Part shown: piece by piece, positions 6,624-12,568 of the stretch | Layout: each line of letters begins with the position of its first letter | Position numbering within the stretch: position 1 is the first letter of the stretch | Assembly: GCA_028821815.1 (NCBI GenBank) | Contig: JAPKEY010000014.1 | Coordinates: 1-17,651 of the forward strand | DNA length: 17,651 nucleotides | DNA from: Candidatus Poseidoniales archaeon | Lineage (GTDB): Archaea; Thermoplasmatota; Poseidoniia; Poseidoniales; Thalassarchaeaceae | Reading direction: 5' to 3' | Notes under the pieces: model-generated | Databases searched by the model: none | Told to the model about the DNA's origin: nothing | What the model saw: the letters and a program-made list of their open reading frames with translations, nothing else | Made by a program: the position numbers and the translations under genes

Positions 6624-7895
6624 ATGACACTGCGCGTAGCCATCTTGTCTCGCGGCCCTCGGCTGTACTCCACAAGACGCCTTGTAGATGAGGCAAATGC
6701 ACTCGGTTGCTCGGTTGATGTTTTAGATCCAATGAAGCTCTCTGTGACCGTTGGAAATGATGGACAGAGAATACTGCATGAAGGCTGGAATGTCGAAGTG
6801 GATGCTGTTGTTCCACGAATTGGATATTCAATCACAAGCCACGGGGTTGCAATTGCTCGTCAATTTGAACGTATGGGAACATACATTGCAAACAGTAGCG
6901 ATGGGATTCAGAACAGTCGTGATAAATTGCACGCAACCCAAGTTCTCTCAGCAAATCATATTCCAGTACCAACAACTGCACTGGTTAGAGATTGGCGTGA
7001 CGTTGAGAGGGCCATTCGCCAAGTCGGGGGTGTACCCTGTGTCATCAAGGCACACGAAGGAACTCAAGGAAATGGGGTGTTCCTCGCGCATACCGAACGA
7101 GAAGCAACTGAACTTGCATGGAAAGTTCTCGAAAATTCTGAACGTGTTCTCGTTCAGGAATACATTCGTGAAAGTCACGGTCGTGATGTTAGAGTACTCG
7201 TGGTTGGAGGCAAGGTAGTTGCAGCCATGCGCCGACGTGCACACGGTAGAGAATTCAGATCAAATTTCCACTTAGGTGGCAGTGTTGAGGGTATTGATTT
7301 ACCCGAGGATTACGCACGGATTGCTTGCAAAGCGGCCCGGCTTCTCGGACTGGATGTAGCCGGTGTTGATTTGCTTGAATCATCCAGAGGACCACTACTT
7401 CTCGAAGTGAACTCAAGTCCAGGACTTGAAGGCATAGAGAAAGCGACTGGCATCAATGTCGCAGGTCATATTATGGCTCACGTCGTAGAAAATCACGCCT
7501 TTACACCAATCGATTTGAATCAATTGCTTTCAAACAAAGAGGGGCATGGTACACTTTCATTGAAAGTACGTCGCTACCCTGAACTTGTGGGGCGTCGGCT
7601 TGGTGATTTGATGACATTTGATGATGATGGGAGCATTGCGGCCATCGCTCGTGCTGGGGCTCACATTTGGAACCCATCTAGTGATCTTGTTCTTCGCGAA
7701 GCGGATGAACTCATCTTCTACGGTGAAATTGAGATTCTGCAGCAGCGAATTCGTCCATTGATTCAACAAACGCTTGATGCTCGTTTTACCGCACCAGAAA
7801 AAACACAACCATGGGATGAAGATTCGATTTCCGAGAACGATGCTGCGTGGGCTGCACGAGTTCCTGAATATCATTGGCGATATCGACGCCGCTGA
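6624..7895 (+). CDS. rimK: RimK-type ATP-grasp glutamate ligase fused to a C-terminal TrkA-C-like domain
   Basis: ATP-grasp ligase that joins an amino acid, usually glutamate, to a carboxyl group through an acyl-phosphate. Bacterial RimK modifies ribosomal protein S6; archaeal relatives glutamylate coenzyme F420, tetrahydromethanopterin or LysW. Residues 1-95 form the pre-ATP-grasp domain. SRDKLHATQVL (98-108) opens the ATP-grasp fold, GTQGNGV (146-152) is the glycine-rich loop, and Asp249, Glu261 and Asn263 are likely Mg ligands in VDLLE...LLLEVNSSPG. The EVNSSPGLEGIEKATGI block is very RimK-like. Unusually the protein continues to 423 aa: residues about 309-380 (VRRYPELVGRRLGDLM ... IARAG ... 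LREADELIFYG) read as an RCK-C/TrkA-C domain, a ligand-binding regulatory fold, followed by a basic tail WRYRRR. Substrate cannot be told from sequence. First gene of a plus-strand pair with the recombinase. Confidence 0.92.
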   Translation: MTLRVAILSRGPRLYSTRRLVDEANALGCSVDVLDPMKLSVTVGNDGQRILHEGWNVEVDAVVPRIGYSITSHGVAIARQFERMGTYIANSSDGIQNSRDKLHATQVLSANHIPVPTTALVRDWRDVERAIRQVGGVPCVIKAHEGTQGNGVFLAHTEREATELAWKVLENSERVLVQEYIRESHGRDVRVLVVGGKVVAAMRRRAHGREFRSNFHLGGSVEGIDLPEDYARIACKAARLLGLDVAGVDLLESSRGPLLLEVNSSPGLEGIEKATGINVAGHIMAHVVENHAFTPIDLNQLLSNKEGHGTLSLKVRRYPELVGRRLGDLMTFDDDGSIAAIARAGAHIWNPSSDLVLREADELIFYGEIEILQQRIRPLIQQTLDARFTAPEKTQPWDEDSISENDAAWAARVPEYHWRYRRR

Positions 7896-7930
7896 AATGC
7901 CCGGCATTTTCAAATCGCACATCTTTGGGG

Positions 7931-7941
7931 CGGATAATCCG
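7931..7941. repeat. Small perfect palindrome between rimK and the recombinase
   Basis: CGGATAATCCG, five-base arms around one A, lies 35 bases after the rimK stop. Possible operator or chance; no regulator can be assigned. Confidence 0.25.
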
Positions 7942-7970
7942 AATCACCCTGCGTAGCATTGATACCATCA

Positions 7971-8012
7971 CCCCCCGACTGCGATATCCCTTCGGGGATG
8001 GGATTGCTGGGG
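7971..8012 (+). other. Composite stem-loop with UUCG tetraloop upstream of the recombinase
   Basis: On the plus-strand transcript ATCCC-UUCG-GGGAU (7986-7999) forms an extra-stable cUUCGg hairpin. GCGAU (7981-7985) can pair with AUUGC (8003-8007, one G-U pair), leaving GGG bulged, and the C-run at 7971-7976 can pair with GGGG at 8009-8012. The layered stem ends 25 bases before the ATG at 8038. It has no U-tract, so it is not a typical archaeal terminator. Candidates are a 5' leader element, a small RNA or an attenuator. The 142-base gap 7896-8037 otherwise holds only the small palindrome at 7931-7941. Confidence 0.4.
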
Positions 8013-8037
8013 CGTTGTGCCCTAGGACGGTAGCAGT

Positions 8038-9120
8038 ATGCAGGATGGAAATCAAAGAAAATCAATAGAAAATAACTGGGCGGATGTAACAAGAGGAGGG
8101 CGCTTTGCCACCCCTTTTTCCGAAGAATCTTTGGGCGTACCATTTGGGTTACCAAGCCGCTTGACACGATTGGCTGAAATGCCATGGCATGGTTGCTATG
8201 AAATGCAATTGGCAAGTGAAAAGAAGAGTGTACATACCCTTCGTTCCTACCGAACTGCAACCAAACAATTTCTCACAACGGTGCTCCCGGGGGAACTTCC
8301 ACCTTCTTGGGATGCACTGCAGGGTATTCCTGTGAAAGATATTGCTCGATGGGTTGACCCAAACAATGGCCGTCTTGATATCTGGATTCAATCGATATCA
8401 CATCTTGCATCTGCAACAATCAATGCACGTTTGGCATCGGTGAGTCATCTCTTGAATTGGGTCGGACATCGAGTTCCAGACTGGGTGACACGACCACAAA
8501 AGGGACGGAGTTTGCCAAAAACGCTCACACACCGTGAAATTGAACGATTAAAGGAGGCTGCTGCGACTAGTGAGAATCCTTTTGCTAATGTTGTTATTAT
8601 TCTATTTCTCGATACTGGCATGCGTGTTTCTGAGCTTTGTGCTCTAGATCGTTCTTCAGTAGATCTTGATGATTTATCAGCGACTGTTCGTGATGGAAAA
8701 GGTGGTAAAGATCGTCTGATTCTGTTCACCAAATCAACCGTTGATGCCATTGAGGCCTATGGACGAGTTCGAGACCAAATCGTATCTCGGCACGTTCCTT
8801 CCGATGCACATAGAGATGCACTCATTCTAAATCGACGTGGGCGAAGGTTAACTCCTCGTGCTGTTCAGAAATTGATGGATGTACTTGCTGATGCGGCAGA
8901 TATTCCACGCTCAAAACTGAGTCCACATACACTGCGACATAATTTTGCCACAGGATTGTTGGAAGGAGGAGTTGATCTTGTCAGCATCCAGAGATTGATG
9001 GGTCATGCGAATATTTCTACAACTCGTGTCTATCTTGAAATCGGTGACCAGAGTCTCCGAGAAATCTATCACCGTGCACAATCGGTTAGTCGTGCACTAG
9101 ATAATAATGAAGAATCGTGA
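8038..9120 (+). CDS. xerA: Tyrosine recombinase, XerA/XerC/XerD type
   Basis: Site-specific tyrosine recombinase. In archaea XerA resolves chromosome dimers at a dif site; mobile-element integrases share the fold. Residues about 48-145 form the SAM-like core-binding domain (EKKSVHTLRSYRTATKQFL), and residues 160-350 the catalytic domain. The catalytic set appears complete: Arg196 in TGMRVSEL, Lys221 in the GKGGKDR hairpin, His297 and Arg300 in HTLRHNFATG, His323 in LMGHANISTTRVY, and Tyr332. This compact RapA-free, single-gene setting without phage genes fits housekeeping XerA better than an integrase. The start is uncertain: the first 47 residues are not typical, and an internal ATG at 8179 would begin just before the core. 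A strong GAGGAGGG at 8091-8098 has no suitable start codon behind it. Its stop lies 10 bases from the convergent HhH gene's stop. Confidence 0.93.
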   Translation: MQDGNQRKSIENNWADVTRGGRFATPFSEESLGVPFGLPSRLTRLAEMPWHGCYEMQLASEKKSVHTLRSYRTATKQFLTTVLPGELPPSWDALQGIPVKDIARWVDPNNGRLDIWIQSISHLASATINARLASVSHLLNWVGHRVPDWVTRPQKGRSLPKTLTHREIERLKEAAATSENPFANVVIILFLDTGMRVSELCALDRSSVDLDDLSATVRDGKGGKDRLILFTKSTVDAIEAYGRVRDQIVSRHVPSDAHRDALILNRRGRRLTPRAVQKLMDVLADAADIPRSKLSPHTLRHNFATGLLEGGVDLVSIQRLMGHANISTTRVYLEIGDQSLREIYHRAQSVSRALDNNEES

Positions 9121-9130
9121 GGTTTCAATC

Positions 9131-9595
9131 CTAACGCTTGCCCCATTTCTTCAAATTCGCTCTCCAATCGGGAGTGGGGATGGTCTTGCTACTAACTTCA
9201 ACCGTTTTGTCATCCTTCTTCTTTACAGCCGCCTTTTTCTTGGCTGAAGATTTCTTGGCTGGAAGTTTCTTTTTGGCCTTGGCTGTGCCTTTGGCAGCGG
9301 CAGTCTTGGCGGACATTGCAATGGTCTTCGCTTTGGTTGCGACCTTCTTTGGAACCGCTTTTGCCTTTTTGACTACTTTCTTACCGGTATTCTTAGCTGC
9401 AGCAGCAACCAATTTCTTTGCCATGTTCGCAGTAAGGCCAGCACTAAGCAACTTTTTCACACTCGCTTTTGCCAATTGATTAGCCGTTCGGATACCCGAA
9501 TCAACCAACTTTTGTGCAGTCGATTTACCAACGCCTGACACTGTTTGTAGATTTGCTATTGCTTTGCCGTCACCGGAAGACTTCTTCTTCGCCAT
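9131..9595 (-). CDS. Helix-hairpin-helix protein with Lys/Ala-rich tail, candidate nucleoid protein
   Basis: A 154-aa, very basic protein. Residues about 13-68 hold helix-hairpin-helix elements, notably LQTVSGVGKSTAQKLVDSGI and a second helix pair ending in NMAKKLVAAAAK; such units bind the DNA backbone non-specifically. Residues 70-129 are a low-complexity Lys/Ala tail with repeated AKK and KAK motifs, like histone H1 tails or the C-terminal arms of some bacterial nucleoid proteins. The last residues, TPDWRANLKKWGKR, are non-repetitive and may be a separate contact. ATG at 9595 is chosen because GGAG lies upstream and the sequence before it (to 9694) is not protein-like. A role in DNA compaction or a histone-like function is inferred. 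It is divergent from the next gene and lies beside xerA. Confidence 0.87.
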   Translation of the reverse strand: MAKKKSSGDGKAIANLQTVSGVGKSTAQKLVDSGIRTANQLAKASVKKLLSAGLTANMAKKLVAAAAKNTGKKVVKKAKAVPKKVATKAKTIAMSAKTAAAKGTAKAKKKLPAKKSSAKKKAAVKKKDDKTVEVSSKTIPTPDWRANLKKWGKR

Positions 9596-9653
9596 GATTA
9601 CCGCTCCAAACCGTACAAAACGCCGGACGTATTGAAGTTGTTCTTCTTCTCGC

Positions 9654-10607
9654 ATGGTCAAGAGCGGACCAAAGGAGGTGCGACACATCACCAAAAGTGT
9701 GGAATTAGATGCGATGGAAAGCCAACTGTATGCACAGGTTCATTCCGGTAACCCGGAAATGAAAATAGATGCTGATGGACGATTGCGCCATTCAAATTAC
9801 CCCGGGGCTGAAGGCAGTCTTTACCTCGGCGATGTTGGTGATGCACTTCTGCGCTGCTTCGGTGCTCACGAACCACCACGTGTTACGGAGATTCCCGGTT
9901 TTGATCAACAGATTTGGCGAATCGTTGTGTCAGACATAGGATTGAGTGTGACCATTGAGAGTCGTTCGTATTGGGGGTTCGGATTGTTTTCTTCCTGTTT
10001 CCTAAACTCGATCCAAATGACTGGGTCACTCATTCGTCGTGCAAGGTTGGCTTTCGATTTGTGTGCATCTCTAGGAAGAAACCCCTGGGAAGCGAAACGG
10101 ATTGGACGATTCGCAAAGGCAACTGGAGTGTCTGCTAGCAATGAAAAAGCCGAATGGGGTGCACTAATTGAACGAGGACATGCAGATTTAGTCGATTCAA
10201 TCGACACTGTTCGTTCAAAGGCACATGCACTTGAGAAGGAATTGCCCACACTTGCTGAAGATGCACCTGACCGTTGGGATGAGGATATTGCTCTCGAAGA
10301 AATCGGTGCTGCTTTGGCGGAATGTAATGTGGCCAGTGATGCATTGCACGACCGTTCTGCAACAGGTGTTGAACGAGCGCTTTCTCGTGCAGAATCTCAC
10401 ATCATTGAAGCGGACCCGAGAACGGAGGTTGCTGCCCAACATTCCGGAGGAGATGTCTTGGAAGAAATGGCGGCCATCGAAGCAGACGAACTTGATCTTT
10501 CAGATACTGTGCTTGAATTAAGGGAGTTACCTCGGGAACCTGTCATGACGCATGATGCGTTAACACAACAAGATATTCCTTTTGTCGATCTCTCCGAAGA
10601 GGAGTAA
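9654..10607 (+). CDS. Conserved-looking soluble protein of unknown function
   Basis: I do not recognise this 317-aa protein. Residues about 35-105 look like a compact alpha/beta domain (IDADGRLRHSNYPG, LYLGDVGDALLRCFG, IWRIVVSDIGLSVTIES). Residues 106-160 contain an amphipathic, Arg-rich section (LIRRARLAFDLCASLGR). From about 163 on it is helical and increasingly acidic, possibly coiled coil, ending with ELREL and a DLSEEE tail. There is no clear signal peptide or TM segment. The start is ambiguous: ATG at 9654 is the longest and ATG at 9714 removes 20 residues; neither has a well-placed Shine-Dalgarno. It is divergent from the HhH gene and ends immediately next to the convergent secG stop. 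Confidence 0.8.
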   Translation: MVKSGPKEVRHITKSVELDAMESQLYAQVHSGNPEMKIDADGRLRHSNYPGAEGSLYLGDVGDALLRCFGAHEPPRVTEIPGFDQQIWRIVVSDIGLSVTIESRSYWGFGLFSSCFLNSIQMTGSLIRRARLAFDLCASLGRNPWEAKRIGRFAKATGVSASNEKAEWGALIERGHADLVDSIDTVRSKAHALEKELPTLAEDAPDRWDEDIALEEIGAALAECNVASDALHDRSATGVERALSRAESHIIEADPRTEVAAQHSGGDVLEEMAAIEADELDLSDTVLELRELPREPVMTHDALTQQDIPFVDLSEEE

Positions 10608-10814
10608 TCAGAAGCCGGTCAATTGTGTCCAAGCCCACTGTAGGACACCATGGTTGAGCAAGTAAATCACGATGCTCACAGAAATACAAGCGAAGTAAAG
10701 AGCTCCTTTTGAAATCTGAATTGCGTCTTCGCTCTCCTCATCGAAATAGCGAATGAGACCAGCGGCCTGCTGGATGTTGGGGCCACCCTTCTTCTTCGAC
10801 TTCTTTACAGCCAT
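10608..10814 (-). CDS. secG: Preprotein translocase subunit Sec61-beta
   Basis: Small tail-anchored subunit of the archaeal SecYE-beta translocon, which helps export and membrane insertion of proteins. The 68-aa product has a basic cytosolic N-terminus (VKKSKKKGG), the family hallmark QQAAGLIRYFDEE (about 15-27), then AIQISKGA and one TM helix at about 37-54. It is slightly longer at the C-terminus than many archaeal versions. ATG at 10814 is preferred since family members start with a short MAxKK segment. An ATG at 10838 would lie near the predicted transcription start. It is probably transcribed from its own TATA promoter (10856-10868), separate from the upstream 120-aa gene. Its stop codon directly abuts that of the convergent gene. 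Confidence 0.95.
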   Translation of the reverse strand: MAVKKSKKKGGPNIQQAAGLIRYFDEESEDAIQISKGALYFACISVSIVIYLLNHGVLQWAWTQLTGF

Positions 10815-10855
10815 GCGATTCGCCGACCCGCCTTTCATATTTCAAGACGCCGAAT

Positions 10856-10868
10856 CCAAATATATTGG
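10856..10868 (-). promoter_or_regulatory. TATA-box promoter of secG
   Basis: CCAAATATATTGG, read on the minus strand as CCAATATATTTGG, is the clearest archaeal TATA-like element in the window. With the usual spacing of about 26 bases, transcription would start near 10836, leaving a leader of roughly 20 bases before the secG ATG at 10814. It lies directly behind the hairpin ending the upstream gene. Confidence 0.55.
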
Positions 10869-10873
10869 AAAAT

Positions 10874-10890
10874 GACCCCTTTCAGGGGTC
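10874..10890 (-). terminator. Hairpin over the stop codon of the 120-aa gene
   Basis: Perfect seven-base stem GACCCCT / AGGGGTC with a three-base loop. On the minus strand it includes the TGA stop (10882-10884) of the 120-aa gene and is followed by ATTTTCC, a short U-run. It reads as a terminator or a 3'-end stabilising structure separating that gene from secG. Confidence 0.5.
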
Positions 10891-11244
10891 GAGAGTCTCG
10901 ATTAAGACGACACCATTGTTGAATTCGACAATGCGACTTGCAGCGTCCATTGCGGAATCAATACCATTGGTCATGAATAGTTCGCGACGGCGCCCGTCCT
11001 CGGTTTGGAGTACTAGTCGATGGCTGAGTTGTTCGAGCACTTTGCGGTCTACTGTTTGCCACACCCAAGCATCTGACTCGATGGTCATGAGTGCTTCAAC
11101 TGGAACCAGAGGCCCTTGCGCTGCGCCTGTGCGGCGAGCACGGTCTGTCAACTGTGTCAGTTTCGCTGCAGTCTCAACTGCGTTCGTTCTTTTTGTCTCG
11201 CTCTCAGATGCATATCTGCGAGCCGGCTTTCTCTGTGTTGTCAT
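10882..11244 (-). CDS. Small basic protein of unknown function (120 aa)
   Basis: Not recognised. The N-terminus (1-40) is rich in Arg, Lys and Thr and probably disordered or helical (RKPARRYASESETKR, then KLTQLTDRARRTG). The second half (about 45-118) looks like a small alpha/beta domain: LVPVEALMTIESDAWVWQTV, RLVLQTEDGRRRELFMTN, a helix IDSAMDAASRIVEF, and a final strand GVVLIETLDP. No Cys, TM segment or signal peptide is visible. It lies between the polytopic membrane protein and secG on the same strand. A 17-bp palindrome is present 13 bases before its ATG, hinting at specific control. Its stop is inside a hairpin. Position next to secG is the only functional hint. Confidence 0.8.
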   Translation of the reverse strand: MTTQRKPARRYASESETKRTNAVETAAKLTQLTDRARRTGAAQGPLVPVEALMTIESDAWVWQTVDRKVLEQLSHRLVLQTEDGRRRELFMTNGIDSAMDAASRIVEFNNGVVLIETLDP

Positions 11245-11257
11245 TTGGATCCCATCC

Positions 11258-11274
11258 TGTAACCATTGGTTACA
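11258..11274. promoter_or_regulatory. 17-bp perfect palindrome, probable operator of the 120-aa gene
   Basis: TGTAACCATTGGTTACA has eight-base arms around a single T. It lies 13 bases upstream of the ATG at 11244. A GGTTATACC element (about 11299-11307, minus strand) could be the TATA box, which would put the palindrome just downstream of the transcription start, a position typical for archaeal repressors. The regulator is unknown. Confidence 0.5.
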
Positions 11275-11342
11275 AATCTGTCATCGGAGACAATGTAGGT
11301 ATAACCGTTCGGGATGAAACGCTGGTCAAAATATGGATTTCT

Positions 11343-12491
11343 TTACTCCTCTTCATCTACCGAATGCTTGAGATGGATTAGCAATGGTAAGGTGACGATA
11401 ATGACAATCAATGAAACAGGGATGAAGTTTGTCCCGAGAAGGGAAAATGGTAGGATGGAGAACAATACTAATCCCTCCAAACCACGCCGTTTCCAGTCGA
11501 TTTGTGGTCTGTGTTCGGGAAGAGTCGCAAGGATGGGCATTACTATTGCAATGATGAGTATGGGGAGTTGTGCATACGCGATTAATGTAAGACCCGGCAA
11601 GAGAGCGGGGGCCAGAATGACACCTGTATGAAATCCCCATGCTTCAGGACGAGGGGAGGCATCGTAGCCCATTGTTGGAGTCAACGCACCAGCAATTCCA
11701 CACAGTAATATCCAACCAACTGCCAATCGAGAAAACCAGAGAGCATTCCAGAATTCATCCGGCATCGCCAACCAGGATAAGCCGATCACAATCGATGCAG
11801 ATGAAAGGAAGAAGGTCAGCATCAATCCAGACCAACGACGTTGTGTTGCCACACCCCTACTCGAATGAATTCGTAATGAGGATATTCTGTGAGCAATCAG
11901 ACTCAACAACATCCACGCAACAGGACTGGAAGATATATCGAGAAAAACAAAACCGATGCAAAATGTAGCGATGAGACTGGGGGTGGTTGCATTCTCGATA
12001 TTCACAAGGGTAGGGATAGCGACAATCGATAAACCCAATCCAAGCAATGGATAAACGGCACTATACCAATCCAGAATAGATGATTGATCAGTAAGGGAAG
12101 TTGCAGTGATGGTTGTAAATCCTTCTGAATCGACGCCCCAACCGAGAAGAAGAAGCCAGAAAAGTGTAATCCAGCGGGATTCATTGACATCTGGTTCACA
12201 CAAAGCGAAACCTGCTGAGAAACCAAGTAACAATCCAAGCATGAGGCCTGCAGGACCATCGAATATGTGGAGAATGGTCGACATTCCAGTCACGTGTTCA
12301 GGGAGGTATCCGGCCACCTGTGCGTCGGTTAAGTCGATTGTCCAAAATGCATAGATTCGAAAGAGTACTGCCAACGAAATTATTGCAAATGGCACTCTGT
12401 GAATCCATTTTGGCATCCAATCTCTACCCAGCAATAGGATTGGAACTATCAGCAAACCGATGGTTAGCACCAGAGTCGTGCTGTTCGCCAT
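11343..12491 (-). CDS. Polytopic membrane protein of unknown function
   Basis: A 382-aa integral membrane protein with about 11-13 hydrophobic segments, beginning at residue 5 (LVLTIGLLIVPILLL) and ending at LIVIIVTLPLLIHL before a short acidic tail. Loops are short and contain few charged residues. No transporter, permease or enzyme motif is recognised; residues such as HIFDGPAGLMLG, WGVDSEGFTT and TPTMGYDASPRPEAWG are possible functional loops. ATG at 12491 is preferred because AAAGGA precedes it by six bases; an in-frame ATG at 12506 would add MKGPP. It is divergent from the methyltransferase gene over 77 bases and precedes the 120-aa gene on the same strand with a 98-base gap, so cotranscription is possible but not certain. 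Confidence 0.85.
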   Translation of the reverse strand: MANSTTLVLTIGLLIVPILLLGRDWMPKWIHRVPFAIISLAVLFRIYAFWTIDLTDAQVAGYLPEHVTGMSTILHIFDGPAGLMLGLLLGFSAGFALCEPDVNESRWITLFWLLLLGWGVDSEGFTTITATSLTDQSSILDWYSAVYPLLGLGLSIVAIPTLVNIENATTPSLIATFCIGFVFLDISSSPVAWMLLSLIAHRISSLRIHSSRGVATQRRWSGLMLTFFLSSASIVIGLSWLAMPDEFWNALWFSRLAVGWILLCGIAGALTPTMGYDASPRPEAWGFHTGVILAPALLPGLTLIAYAQLPILIIAIVMPILATLPEHRPQIDWKRRGLEGLVLFSILPFSLLGTNFIPVSLIVIIVTLPLLIHLKHSVDEEE

Positions 12492-12568
12492 AGGGGGTCC
12501 TTTCATTCACGGCCGTTGAAGGTTGGGCGTGGCCGATGCGCTGAAGTTAGGCATCACATCGCAGAGGT

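Noticed and set aside
7896..8037. Possible dif recombination site next to xerA
   Set aside because: I looked for two 11-base inverted arms around a 6-base centre with TTATAT-like cores and found none in this gap; a genome-scale search is needed.
8091..8098. GAGGAGGG as ribosome-binding site of xerA
   Set aside because: The TTG that follows is out of frame and no in-frame ATG, GTG or TTG has proper spacing.
7910..8260. Minus-strand 116-codon open frame across the rimK-xerA gap
   Set aside because: Overlaps the recombinase coding start in antisense, has no recognisable domain, and its composition is unlike the real genes here.
8038..9120. Recombinase as marker of an integrated mobile element
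   Set aside because: No attachment-site repeats, tRNA gene, phage or plasmid genes nearby; ParA here is next to housekeeping-like genes. Not excluded, but unsupported.
9138..9479. Hydrophobic 113-codon open frame on the plus strand that looks like a membrane protein
   Set aside because: It is the antisense of the Lys/Ala repeats of the HhH protein: Lys codons AAG/AAA read in reverse give Phe/Leu codons. No ribosome-binding site and no real domain.
9671..9680. Strong Shine-Dalgarno AAAGGAGGTG as start marker for the 317-aa gene
   Set aside because: No start codon lies 5-10 bases downstream; the next in-frame starts are 19 and 34 bases away, so the match is likely coincidental.
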